Source: Cycas panzhihuaensis | Taxonomy: Eukaryota > Cycadophyta | DNA: 64,000 bases | Direction of reading: 5' to 3' | NCBI GenBank assembly: GCA_023213395.1 | Contig: CM041465.1 | Location: 174,351,741 to 174,415,740, forward strand | In this document: positions 47,350 through 59,527 of the stretch, piece by piece | Layout of the letters: every line of letters starts with the position of its first letter | Numbering within the stretch: position 1 is the stretch's first letter | Position numbers and translations under genes: made by a program | The notes under the pieces: generated by a model | Databases searched by the model: none | The model's input: only the letters and a program-made list of their open reading frames with translations | Told to the model about the DNA's origin: nothing

Positions 47350-47800
47350 ATGAGTCAAGTAATGAAAGTCAATGAGCCTCACATTTTTGAAGAGGCAAAT
47401 ACTTATAATAAATGGAGAAATGCTATGGAAGAAGAATATAACTCTATAATGAAGAATGATACATGGGAACTTGTTGATCTTCCTCTTAACAAAATAGCCA
47501 TTGGTACAAAATGGATCTATAAGACCAAGTACAGATCTGATAGATCCTTTGACAAATATAAGGCTAGACTTGTTGCCAAAGGCTATGCACAAAGAGAAGG
47601 CATAGACTATAATGAAACCTTTGCCCCTGTTGCTAAAATAGAGCCTATACGAATGAGGTTAAGTCTAAGAGCCCAAAAAGGATGGATTTACCAAATGGAT
47701 GTTAAAAGTATTTTTCTAAAATGGGACACCTTTAGAGTGGAGTTAAGAGCTATTTTCATGTAGAATTTCCATCTAATTATGTTTGAAAGCCAAAAACTCA
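47350..47800 (+). pseudogene. C3 reverse transcriptase, truncated
   Basis: 137 open codons contain the N-terminal copia [66 protein letters not shown] and [12 protein letters not shown] (normally DVKxAFLNGD). Remnants of the next block (VEFPSNY in another frame) reach about 47790. The YVDD active site and everything after it are absent; X2 begins at 47894. Confidence 0.9.
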
Positions 47801-47893
47801 AAGACCATGAAGGTTGGTTATTAATATACTAAAAGGAAAGAAAAGTCATTTTGCAAGTTATAGACAAATAATATCAATATCTACTTGGATCAT

Positions 47894-48452
47894 TGTTAGA
47901 ATATATGACTTATTCACATATGAAATATTTAATGTTATGATAATGGACACATACACAATCCCACTAATCACATATATTAAGAGATGTGAAAGGCATATAT
48001 ATCCATATGAATATACTATTGAATGATATAATGACTTAAGAGAAATTACAAGCTGCTCATGAGTTTACTTTTGATATAAATTTGTACACACACCACTTGA
48101 GAACTTAAGAAGAAGGCTTATGACCTATAGATATATTAATTACAATTATAAAATGAGCTTTAAAATCTATATTTTCTTATGATTTTTTCTACACTAAGAT
48201 TTTCACATATAACTCTATTACCTCTCTTGTGGTAAATGCTTATAATACTTCTTAATGCTTATGGTGCATGTTTTTATTTTTATTATTGATAATGTTTTAT
48301 ATGTGTACCTTTTTCAAGAGATAATTCAGACATTATATGTGTGTGTGTGTGTGTGTATTATTCTACTATATAAATACTCTAAATTATAATTTGGTATCAA
48401 ATTTAATTTAATTTTTAACATAATATTAGAACTACAATTATAAATTCTAATA
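47894..48452 (+). repeat. X2 5' LTR
   Basis: 559 bp from TGTTAGAATATATG to TTCTAATA, matching X1 LTR and the split 3' LTR at 58467-58650/63809-64000. Includes a TG microsatellite at 48337-48357. Confidence 0.85.
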
Positions 48453-48469
48453 TGGTATTAAAGCCATGG
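48453..48469 (+). other. X2 primer binding site (tRNA-Met type)
   Basis: TGGTATTAAAGCCATGG directly after the LTR. Confidence 0.85.
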
Positions 48470-51400
48470 TAAAATGAAAGATCTTGTTCAGTAGGAAAGA
48501 AAGCCTATATTAGCCAGTTTGTTGAGCTAGTATAAGTAGTGACAAAGCCAATATATGAGTTAATACAAGAGCTAGATGTGAGATGAATTTGATAAGCTAA
48601 AGATCTATATATGACTGTGATCCAAGGGCTAGATGAAGTTGAAGATGAATGAATGATTAAAGCCACATATAAATGTGATGAAGCTACATGATGAAATAGA
48701 ATATTAATGGTATGTTAATATTTGAATTTATGTGGATGTTATTTAAGCATGTTGGTATCATATTTTAGAACATGCAGGTGTATTTAAAGTTCATCTACAA
48801 AAAATTGCTTAAGTAGGATTGATCACCCTATGAAAGAAATACATTTGTGAAGTTCATTATTCATTAGTAAAGATTTTTACAAGTGTCTTGCTTGAGAATT
48901 TATTGTCATTAATGAAACATTATAGAAGCTTTTACAAGAATCTCAAATTGGGATTTGCTACTAGAATGAAGTTGGTATCTCATAAGTGAAATGAGAAACA
49001 AGTTACAGGCCTATATAGAATAATGAGTGGCATATTGATAGGTGTTTGTGATAACAAAAAAACATGTATGAAAAATGATTAACAATAGATAAATAAGTAT
49101 GTGGAATTAATATAGGTTTGATTATTATGGTATATTTATGAAGGCATCATTATGATGTGGGCAAAAAGATAAGAATTATATCAATATAAGAGAGCTATAT
49201 ATAAATTAATTTTATTATGAAAAGAGATTTGATATTTAAAAGGGCACCATTATTAAAGGAGCATGATTTATAAGGCTTTACATAAAGATTTTAATGGCAA
49301 AATGTAGCATGTATACGGGTACATTAATTTATTAATGTGTGTGATAAAAAATTAAAAGACAATACTAAATTTAAATTAAAATTAAGTGATCAAGTAATGC
49401 TTTATTTAATAATGAAATCAGTTTGAAGAAATGAACCCTATTATATGTATATGTCATGTTATTGTTTTGGTTTGTCTCTTCCACTGAAGCCCACTTTGTC
49501 CTATTTCCAACCCATTTTAGTTTATTTTGACCTTGGTTGTTGACTCATACTAGATAGATATCGGCCCATGTGATTAATGAAATAAACCCATGCCCTCCAC
49601 AGAGCCAATTACCATCATACAAAATACAAAGAAAAGATGATAGAGACTAATTATAGATGGAGCTACATCAAGCTGCACTAGGTTGTATGCACCACACCAT
49701 TGCCATAACCTACATAGAGAGCCATTGCGAAGGAAACAAATAGCTAGACTCACAAATGAAAAATACTCCTACTATATAGCTTCCCACGTATGAAGAGCAG
49801 ATCTACTACAACACCCATAACGACACCCATTGAAAAATTAAGTAATGAATATCCATAGGGATAACCATAAAGATCAGATGCCCTAAGCCATGGATTAATG
49901 GATAAAACCATTTGTCAAAATCAAACAAAAAATTACACAACCTATGCACTAAATTGTTAAATACCAAAGTCCATCATTGCAACTATGTAGTTACAAACTC
50001 AATGCTAAGAGAATGTATAAATACTCGAATATGTTGGAAAAGAAATTTACAATGCAGATACTCAATATTATCTCTTGCAAAAACCCCCAATGTAGAAGCC
50101 CTCAAAATGATACAAATAAATGAAGCATATGCCCTTACAATGAAAGAAGCCAAATGCCACTTAAATCATGCAAAAACACTTGTTAGTGAAATGATATAGG
50201 CGAAGAACAAAGATAACCAAGTATTACCCAAAAAGAATATGATGGAGAAACACACACAAAGTCGATTCAAAAAATTTTTACATGTAGGATGCAAGATTTT
50301 TATAGAGATTTTTATTTCAAATGTCAAACAAAATTACAAGTTTTTGGAAAATTAAATTGGATTGAATAGTTTTTTTAACTTTGATTAAGCCCCCTTACGT
50401 GGAGGAAGGGAATCAAGTAAGTGGTCACATGGAGGAGTCACACAACTGCTGGCTTATTAGAGAAGAGGACAGACTGTAAATCTAATGAAGCTAAATTGGA
50501 TAGTTTTTACAAATTAAAAAATGATAAACTAAATTAAAATTTATTTTGAATTCTGAAATCTAATTTGTTAGGGATCACACACCTTTTCAAGATAGACTAG
50601 TATATTTTTTTACCATAACTTTTTACTGGGATGTCTGAATCATGTGTTGTTAGTTTTATTCGAAAGAGAATTTTGAGACAGTCAAAATGAGTGGTCATAT
50701 GACATATTTCAAATAGAAGATGACAAACAAATTAATAGATAAATTTGATAAAAGTGCTTTTAAACTAATAAAAGTTATATTTTATGACTATTTTCAAAAA
50801 AAATAATAATAATCTAATGTTTTCAAAAGTTGTAGATATTATGGTGAAGTTATTTTTAGTTGATGGAAAAAGAAAAAGGATGTTTCATTTAAAAGCACAT
50901 ACAAAATGGCTCATTTTTTATACTTGAAGACTCATGATAATTGAAAATTTTATGAACTAGGAATATGTTGTTGAAATATTGATATGGAAATACTATTAAA
51001 ATGTTGGACATGCAAAATCCCTTTTAGAAATTCATATTTGGTTTAGTGAAGTGCACCTCACGAGTTAAATAAACAGATTGCCTTATTTATCTGAACAACA
51101 TTTTAAATGAATGATATATGATACTTATTTAATGATGATGACACCATTTGGTATTTATAAAGGGTGCAATTTATTAATGTTAGAGAGATAAGCAATTAAT
51201 AATTCTACCTATTTATAAAACAAGAAGATAAGTCTCATATATTTATTTACTTGGCATACTAATTAGTTGTTAATGTTATCCAATTAATAATCGACTATTG
51301 AGGTTATTTAGCTGAAAGATAAGTATATTAGTGAGAAATCTAAATACGCATATATGATAAGATAGATGAAAACACATATTTATACTACTGTGTTATATTT

Positions 51401-51604
51401 AACTTGTTTTAGCTAAGTAGTTCAGCCTATTCTCAGAGTTAGTATATTTTGGATGATTGATATATTGATGATGTTGTTTAATGGTTATTAGAAGAAAGCT
51501 ATATAAGTGTGTAAGTAAGGAAGCATATAAAGAAATCTTATTTGCACGAGGCATGTAAAAGTTTTACAAGCTACTTTTACACAACACACTTGATTAAGTT
51601 ATTC
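48470..51604 (+). other. X2 interior, 5' part, with private central segment
   Basis: 48470-49440 and 50580-51604 match X1. 49460-50300 does not. It includes a plus frame open for 95 codons at 49912-50199, Asn/Lys-rich with CWKRNLQCRYSILSLAKTP and KEAKCHLNHAKTLV. I do not recognise the family; it could be a decayed host sequence. Confidence 0.5.
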
Positions 51605-51969
51605 TTTTTTTTTTTTAAATAGTTTAAATAAATGTAGGGATTAAAAGGGGACCCCAACCCTTTTATAAATTATCCAAGTCAGCCTCTTAGACCTACCATG
51701 ACAACCCATAGCCTAGCTATAAAATACCAAATAAGACCTGCCGTGATAAGCCTATGACCTAGCTCAAAATACCATATCAACCCCAGCCAATCTGCTAACC
51801 CTACCCTGCTATGATAAGCCTATTGGCTAGCTTAATGAATTAGGATAAACTATCTACCATGACATGCCCAGAGGCTAGCTTTGAGGTCATGTTGTATCCT
51901 CTAAATGTTTCCTAACCAGACCCAATATCTACTTAGGAAGTAAATCCCACCAAGTCTCATTTCTTTTGA

Positions 51970-52350
51970 ACTGGACCCCCTAGTTAGCTAAGCTGTCAGT
52001 TACTCTATTACCTTCATTGTATGTGTGTACCATTCAAATATTTTCTCTCCCTTTAAGAGACTCTTTTGCATCATTTATCATTGTACTATGCTTCCAGTCT
52101 TGGTTCACTTCCCCTCTAATTAATTTTATTGCATTCAATGAATCCCCTTCTAAAATCACTCTTTGGTGCTCTTCCCGAGATATCATGTCCATAGCTCTAC
52201 ACATCACTTCTAGCTCTACTTGATGATTTGTTTAGATCCCATAATAATCAGGAAAAGCCCAGATCATATTCCCTTCAACATCTCTACAAACCCCTCCACC
52301 CCCAGCCTCCCTTGGGATACCTTTTGTTGTACCATCAAAGTTAACCTTAA
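51970..52350 (-). pseudogene. LINE RNase H domain, broken
   Basis: KVNFDGTTKGIPREAGGGG is the first catalytic Asp block of the plant L1 RNase H. ELEVMCRAMDM carries the catalytic Glu and ILEGDSLNAIKLI the third acidic residue; a VTDSLAN motif supplies the last Asp. Two stops interrupt it. It would remove RNA after target-primed reverse transcription. Confidence 0.85.
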
Positions 52351-52574
52351 CCTAGCTCTCTGGAGGGGGATACTAATTACACAGCCTTTTCAATCTTAGA
52401 TTTATTTTGGGGTTCCTAATATCCCACATATCCAAGATCTTCCTTTCCTCAAAGGGAATAAAAATTTCTTCCTCCTCCTTTAGAGTCTCTCTCAAGGTTG
52501 TAATGATTAGACCAAAAAGCTTAAAATTATCCATATGTTTCTCTTGAAAAATCCTTCTGTTCCTTCTAGAGGTT

Positions 52575-52974
52575 TCACATCAACATAGGTAATGATGTTT
52601 GCCACAAGAACCTTAAGGATCTGCACCTAAAGGGGCAAGACCAAGTGAGGGCTAGATCCTTCACGATTCCAAGGAGATCATATGTACTTCGAAAGTGATC
52701 CACAACAGTTTCCACACCTCCTTGGAAAAGGAACAGTACAACAAGATATGTTCGAGGGACGACTCCTCTTCCTGACACAAAATACATCTATTCACCAAGG
52801 AGAGCCATCTTTGTTGTTTAGACATAACCACCAGAAGGTTGCTACCTTAGGAATTATTCCCATTTTCCATACTCCCGTTAACATCTTGTTTTCAAGTATT
52901 CCTTTTTTTGAGATCAAGAATGTGTATCCAGATTTCACTGTGTACTCTCTAGAAGGGGATGCATACCAGACCAA
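52575..52974 (-). pseudogene. LINE zf-RVT (reverse-transcriptase zinc-binding) region
   Basis: MVWYASPSREYTVKSGYTFL and GIIPKVATFWWLCLN are the W...YTVKSGY...PKVxxFxW landmarks of the domain between RT and RNase H in plant LINEs. The second half, YFVSGRGVV, has lost its Cys pair spacing through a frameshift. Confidence 0.8.
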
Positions 52975-53779
52975 GGAGCCCTTCTTAAGGATTATGAGAA
53001 TATATCTTTTAGTTAGCTCCCTCCTAAGGGCCTCAATTTGCTCTAATCTAGAGCATTCTAATGGGAGGTCTTCAAGACATCTCCATTTATTTGAGCTCTT
53101 ATGAGTCTCCTAATAGTTCTTGACTGTTCTGCCATAAAACCTCTCACAGATATGCTATAAAGGGCCCAAACTTGATGTCTTATTTAGATGGGGCTATCCA
53201 CACCAAATTTCTTCCCAAAATTTTATTGATTCACCATCCCCCAGGCTCCATTGAGCTCTCAAGGCAAGCATCTTCCTTGTGTAAGATAGACTTCTCCAGA
53301 TCATTGATCCAAGCTTACTTAAGATGTCCTTCATGAACTGTTTATCCCTAAGGTATTTATGGGCTACAATTTTGTACCATAGCCTCCTATCCTTCTTTGG
53401 ACAATTTCCATCCCATTTTAGCCACCAATGCCTTGTTAAAGTAATCTATATCTTTGACATTCAGTCCACCCACCCATTTAGGGAGGCAGACTTTTTCCTA
53501 GGACACTAAGTGAATTCTGTCCCTTTTCTCTACCCCCGACTATAGGAACCTTTTCTTAATAGACTCTAGTGCATTGATGGCCTTTATAGGACATCTGAAT
53601 AAAGACATTATATGGGTTGCGATATTCTAGAGGGAAGCCACTAGTGATTGAAGTTTTCCTACTTGGCTCAATAAAGCCTCTTTCCAACTAGCCATCTTCC
53701 TTTGGACGTGATTAATAATTGGGTTCTATAGGTCCTTCTCGATTCTACCAAAAAAAAGTGGTATACCAAGGTTTATAGT

Positions 53780-54990
53780 AGGAAGCTACTGGGAAGGTAT
53801 TTCTAGAATCGTGCTAATGGTTCTTTGGGTTTGCTTTAGGGTATTTAAAAAGAAAACACTACTTTTGTTTAGATTTATCTTTTGATTAGTCATAGCCTCA
53901 AATCTTTTGGGCTTGGCCTTTATAAACCTAGCCTCCTTAATAGCTAACTTGCTCATCAAAATATTATCATCCATAAAATGATGATGAGTAATAGTGTCCA
54001 CTCCCAAAGTGGGTTTTAGGTTCGCAATCTTCCTTGACTTCCTGGCCTCCTCCATAAACCTACCCAACAGTTTGACCATGATGATGAATAAGTATGGAGC
54101 TAGGGAATCCCCTTACAGCAATCCTCTAAAACCAAGGAAGAAATTTGATGATGTCCTATTTACCATCACAGAGAACTTTGGCTTTAAGATATAACTATTT
54201 ACCCAATTCTCCCATTGAGCTCCAAAATCAAAGGCTCTGATACACTCCTTCAAGCACTCCCACGAAACCCTATTGTAAGCCTTAGAGAGATCGATCTTCA
54301 TAATTATTTTGGGCTCCTTCCTCTGAACGGTCGAGTGGACAATTTTATGAACCATTATTATCTCATCCAAGATCTACCTTCACTTGACGAATCCATCCTA
54401 ACTAGGAGATATGATTAAAGGGAGGAATCTCTTGAGCCTATTTACAAGAATCTTAGCCCAAATTTTATAATTCACGTTACACAAACAAATAGGTCTATAA
54501 TCCTCCATCATTTTCACCTCTTCTTTCTTTGGGATTAGAACTAATAAGGTGGCCTACCACTCCTCGTTGACCTTACCATTCTCATGGAATTCCTTGATAG
54601 CCTCTAAGAGATCTTCCTTAATGATGCCCCAATACTCCTAGAAAAAACCAGGAAGGAAGCCATCAGGGCCTAGAGCTTTCTCCTTCTTCATATCAAATAC
54701 AACACTTCTCACCTCTTTTGTTAAAAAGGGAGCCTTAAGATTTTTGTTCATTTCTTTCCTAATATTTTTAGGGATTAGGTCCAACAACACTCTCCTGGCC
54801 TCAACACCTATGCACCAAAGTTCAGAAAATAGATCCCTAAAGTAATCCACTGCTACTTCCTTAATGGCTTTCTGCTTTGAGACTTCCTTATCATCCTTAT
54901 TGATTAGGTCCTTAATTTGATTATAGGTACAATATTTTAAGGTAGTCATGTAAAAACTTTTTGTATTTCTATCCTCAGCCAACCATATAG
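53780..54990 (-). pseudogene. LINE reverse transcriptase, broken
   Basis: ALGPDGFLPGFF near 54650, a LIPKKE/DYRPI block near 54480-54540, KIDLSKAYNRVSWECL near 54300 and the active site HHFMDDNIL near 53960 (family FADD) run in order, with NQKINLNKSSVFF after it. Both active-site Asp residues remain. Frames change at least four times. Confidence 0.9.
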
Positions 54991-55239
54991 CCTTAGATTT
55001 TTACCTCTAATAGATTTCCTCCTTTAATAGTGTTCCCTCAAGTTTTCTGATTGGATTGGGACCTCTATTCCTCCTAAATTCTTGTCTCTAATACCTTAAG
55101 CTCCCCCAAGATCTGGTTCTTTGTTTTAGAAATATTCCCATGAGAATTCTTGTTTCAATCTTTTAATTGGTGCTTTACTCAGTTCAATTTTTTAGAGAAC
55201 CCAAGCATCGCGCATCCTTCTACCGTGACCTTCCTCCAG

Positions 55240-56015
55240 TCTTCAAGCATCTCTTAAAGGCCAAATTCTTTTATCCACATCAACTTGAAATGAAATGGGG
55301 CTCCCATATGTCCCTTATTATCGGCAAATCCCAAAACTAAAGGGGAGTGGCACAAGACCAACTTAGGCAAAGCTTCTAAGGAGATGTTACTGTACTAGTT
55401 GGCCCATACATAATTTATTAAAACTCTGTCGAGTCTAACCTGAATATGATGAGCTCCCAACCTTATGTTAGACCATGTGAACTTTGGACCTCTAAGGGGG
55501 ACATCCATCATGCTCCCCTTTTACATGAATTCCCCTAAGTCTACCATATTTTTTATTCAGCCCCCCAACTCTCCTCTCTTTTCCTCTAGGGATAGGGTCA
55601 TGTTAAAGTCTCTAACTATCAACCAAGAACCCCTCCACTCTTTATGGACATCCAACATCTTATCCTATAGACCTTTCATCCCTTTTTGAGATAAGGGGAT
55701 ATACATGTTTGAGGCTAGTTATTTAAGATTAGATTTTCTACAGGTCAACTAGCTGGATATAAAATGGTCCTCTAAGATACAAACCTCTCCCTCCCATCTT
55801 TTAGGGTTCCATAAGATAACCATGCCATGTAAGCCCCTATGCCCATATGAAACAATCATCTCAGCTTCCCTCCATACTTTAATATTTATTTTATCTCTAT
55901 TATTTACTTCTAGTTTAATTTCTTGGAGTAATAGAATATCCAGATCTAGGTGAGATTGAAGATCTCTAACCACTCTACATTTTGACAAGGTATTTATGCC
56001 CCAAATATTCTAAGA
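55240..56015 (-). pseudogene. LINE AP-like endonuclease, broken
   Basis: IKLAS, stop, NIWGINTLSKCRVVRDL is the endonuclease start (family SWNIRGLN), and LDILLLQEIKL holds the catalytic Glu block (LLQETK). SYGHRGLHGMVILWN follows. The first stop replaces a Trp codon. The enzyme would nick target DNA. The C-terminal half is hard to follow. Confidence 0.87.
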
Positions 56016-56029
56016 GGCAAGTTTAATGG

Positions 56030-57444
56030 TACTTCCCCTTCTCCCTCCATCCTTCTCATCTTTTACTTCTTAATTTGGGGCCCTGCCCTCCTACGTCCCT
56101 AAGGGTACATTGGCTATCCTACTCTATCTGTAAGGCTACCTCCCTCTCTCACAGCATCTTCTGTGAGGATCTCCCAGGCCTCTTTTTACTTCCAAAATCT
56201 AGTCCTTTGAAATGTTCTTCCTTGTACTCCTCTTGGGTCACTTTACCTCTCACTCTCTAAGCCTTCTCAGGTCTTCCCTGCTCCTCTTGTCTTTCTAGGG
56301 TAGCCTGCTCTTCTATATAGGGGGCCTCCTTCTCCTTTATTAGGGTCCCCTTTACCTAGTCAATAGGTTCGATCTCACCCATTTGGGCCTGATTATGATC
56401 TAGGTGGGTACTCATCCTAAGCTCCTCCCTCCCTTCCTCCTCCCTTTCTTCTAGAAGGGTGTCTTCCTTCTCCAGGCCCAACTTTTAACTAACTTTGATT
56501 AAATCTTCTTTAACCCTCTTTACATCTTCAAAAACTTATGTAGGATCGAGCTGTTTTTCACTTCCCATATCCTTCACCTCCTCATGGATCACCTGAGGCT
56601 CTTTCTTTGGGTCCCTAGGGCAATTTTAGAGGAGGCAACCTAAATTCTTATAGGCTAGGCATCTTAGATTTTCAAGATCATAAACTAATTTCTAATTTCT
56701 ACTCTAACCTTCTCCCTCTATTTTCACTTAATCAGGAAGGGGTTTATCCATTTTGGCTAGGGCAAAGAATCTGGCATTCACTAGCCTACTCCTCTTCTTA
56801 GTAGCTGAGTCTACTACCAGAAGAGGATCTATGACCTTGACTATCTCTTTTATAACATCCAGATCCTAGGCTTGAAGAGGGAGGCCTAGAAGTTAAACCC
56901 AAATTAGGAGTTTCTTTATAGAGCCTTTAACCAAATCAAAACCTAGATGCCATTTCTCCATGAGGATCGCTTTTCTCCCCATCATCTAGGGAAATTTTAA
57001 TAGGACACTTACTAGGTCTTCTTTATACATGAATTTGAAAATCACACATCCCTTAGGGAGTGTTATCCTCCATAGCCTTTTCAATTTCCATCTCTACCCT
57101 ACTCATTTCCTTATGGGTTCCACCCTTGGTCTAGGGCCCGAGAACTGCCCAATTAAACAATTTTTCGAATGTCTCTCCATACAGTCTGACAGTGTCTTAG
57201 GAATGGGGATTCTAATTGAGTCCTAATTTATAATAGGGTTTATATCGAAAGATTCAACTTCTTCATTTCTTAAGGCTTCTAAGTAAGATTTTCCTTTATT
57301 TGGACTTTGGGTTTGCTTAGGGTTTTGAATCTTGCTATGAATCATGTTTAGATTATTATCTATATTCATTTGTTCCTCTATTACTCTAAAAATAGCCAAA
57401 CAAACAAAGCTTCTATTAGTCTGGTGGTTATAGAGCAACCTCAC
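56030..57444 (-). pseudogene. LINE ORF1 (DUF4283-like RNA-binding protein), broken
   Basis: ATG near 57444 gives KGKSYLEALRNEEVESFD. Further down, LLGLPLQA, VIDPLLVVDSATKKRSRLVNA and MDKPLPD fit the DUF4283/zinc-knuckle ORF1 of plant L1s ('G.PL.vD..T...sRL.yAR'). A decayed knuckle, LENLRCLAYKNLGCLL, is near 56660. The C-terminal part is Glu/Lys-rich. It would coat LINE RNA. Multiple stops. Confidence 0.75.
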
Positions 57445-57929
57445 CTAATAAAATTTAGATGCAGGGTGTCTTTGATCCTCTCTCTCTTGTTGATCTGGAT
57501 CAAGTGCCCTCTTCTCCTTTTGCGTGTAGCATTCATCTCCTCTCCTCTCACATGGCACTCCTTTATCTTCCTTACGAGATAATCCTTTATCTACTAGTTA
57601 ATCCCTTCAATATAATCTCTGCGTCCTTCACCAAAGGTGTTCGATCTCCTCTGGGCCAACTAAAATATCTCTAGGCTTTGTCTCACTACTTCGTCTGCTC
57701 GCCAGCTGCCAAAGAAGAAGGTTTGTGTCTCCTTGTATCTATGTTTGGGGGTATGCTAATCCCCCACACTCCTTTATCTGGGCTCTGCATCCTCCTTAGA
57801 GCTCCCAAAAACTTGCAATAAATCCACTACTACTGCCATGAACCCTAGCTCCTTCATGTTGCTCACCTCTTTGCAATTCGTCATTCTGATGCTATCCTAA
57901 TTTGAAAAGCATTCTAGCTACATATTTAC

Positions 57930-58466
57930 TCAATTATATTGTTTTAACTTGCATGTAAGAGACGAGATTATGTTATTCTTATAATAAACATTTTGAAAGC
58001 TAATGAACCATATATCTAAAATAATTACCTAGAGAACTAGTGATTACAAAGGTTGGTTATCCATGTATTTAGGTAGATGGTTATTCTTTTATATGGACCT
58101 AGTAATTAATTTGTTGGTTTACTGATTTGATGTCTAGTTGACAAAAATTTGATTGACAATAGCTTTATAGGTGAAAATATGAAGATATTTAGGAAGACGC
58201 TTAATATATTAGTTGATGGTTGATGTTGATGATGAATAATGGTTATTTACTAGTTGGTTGTTCATAGTTGGTCACTAATGTATACAAATAACTATGTATA
58301 AGTTTATATACAAGTACCTAAGTTTATGCTTATAGGAGACAACCATAATAGATGATAAATTTACATATGATAGATGGTATAATGATATAGGTTATATGAT
58401 CTAGCAGATAGAAAACCATGGACATGAAGGTATAAAGACTTGAAGACATTAGGCATTAAGGGGAAA
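57930..58466 (+). other. X2 interior, 3' part
   Basis: Resumes homology with X1 (compare 58090-58200 with 23600-23710). Ends in a purine tract, AAGGGGAAA, before the LTR. No coding. Confidence 0.7.
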
Positions 58467-58480
58467 TATTAGAATATGTG

Positions 58481-58516
<36 letters not shown>

Positions 58517-58650
58517 TTATGATAATAGACATATATATAATTCTACCAATCACATATATTAAAAGATATAAAAGGCATACATATCCATATAATTATACTA
58601 TTGGATAATATAATAACTAAAAAAAAATTATATGCTACTCATGAGGTGAC
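58467..58650 (+). repeat. X2 3' LTR, first part
   Basis: Starts TATTAGAATATGTG (TG to TA at the end) and contains a TA microsatellite at 58484-58513. It is cut at 58650 by E5 after the GTGAC duplication. The rest resumes at 63809. Confidence 0.85.
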
Positions 58651-58873
58651 TGTTAGAATGTAATATGTTATCATTAGGATATCAAAGGGGTAATGTGCAC
58701 ACCTATGTAAAGTAACCGACATCACATAATGTGACACTTGGCATCTCCAAAATTGTTAGTTACTTCTCTTTCGTTTTAACGGTCATGGAACCAACTTGTA
58801 CTTATAGAGACAGTCTCCATATGAAGATCGAGTGATCCTTTCTAATTAATGAATTGATCTGCCTGTTTTAACA
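58651..58873 (+). repeat. E5 5' LTR
   Basis: 223 bp, TGTTAGAATG to GTTTTAACA, inverted ends TGTT/AACA. Confidence 0.95.
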
Positions 58874-58885
58874 TGGTATCGGAGT
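58874..58885 (+). other. E5 primer binding site (tRNA-Met type)
   Basis: TGGTATCGGAGT adjoins the LTR, 11 of 12 to TGGTATCAGAGC up to the last base. Confidence 0.9.
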
Positions 58886-59527
58886 AGATTTTCCTGAATA
58901 CCTATTTAACATTCTAATAGTTGTGATTAGACTTGTGAGCAAATTGAAGTGGAACAGTAAAGACTTAAAGGATAAGTAATATTTAGAAGCTAAAGGAGGT
59001 GATCTGTCTGTAAAAATCCTTCCATACAGACTTGTATACACTCAATTTTTTGAAGTGCCTAAAATGAGCTAAAACTTCAACAATTGGTTTGTCTCTGCAT
59101 GAGAAACATTTTTTTCGATTGAGTCGAAGTGATTTAAAGTTATCTTGACCCAATTTTGGCCAATGGAACAACTGTGCAAGATTGAGAGGATAAATCTAGA
59201 TTTTCACTTTGTATCACCTCAAAATCTGGGTATTAACTGCTCATAAACTCTTCTTAGATCAGATTCAAGGGTTTAAATTCACTTGTAAAAGAATTCAATT
59301 TAATTATAAAGAAATTTTTATAATTTATTCCAAAACCCTAGCCACCTGGATTTGCCTTTCGAGGCTTTAATAGAATCTCTAAAAAATAACTCTAGATCTG
59401 AACTGTTTATAAACAGAGCTTTCTTTTGAGGCCACTTTTGATTCGATCCATACACCTTCAACTTTGTACAGAATTTTGTACAACCATATGGACATGCAGT
59501 ATTAAATACCTTCAATGCTGGTTTATT

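Larger units (their letters stand above)
26811..47800 (+). mobile_element. C3: Ty1/copia retrotransposon split by the E3/Tat nest
   Basis: Gag begins at 26811 and is interrupted after about 51 codons, at 26963. The same gag resumes at 44857, past 17.9 kb of inserted DNA. Protease, integrase and the first half of RT follow to about 47800, where sequence related to X2 takes over. The host target bases CCTAT/CCTAC flank the insert. LTRs are not identified. Domain order marks it as Ty1/copia. Reading frames contain many stops. Confidence 0.85.
51605..57929 (-). mobile_element. L1-type plant LINE with C-terminal RNase H, inserted in X2
   Basis: The poly(A) tail is on the minus strand at 51605-51616 (T run on plus). 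The 5' end is at about 57929, shown by return of X1-like sequence. Candidate target duplications are TTGATTAAGTTATT (left) and TCAATTATATTGTT (right), decayed to 9 of 14. The order on the minus strand is ORF1, endonuclease, RT, zf-RVT domain, RNase H, the layout of plant L1s. About 6.3 kb, so probably full length when inserted. Stops occur throughout. Confidence 0.88.

Noticed and set aside
52682-53104. Plus-strand 140-codon ORF
   Set aside because: It is antisense to the LINE zf-RVT region, which explains its length.
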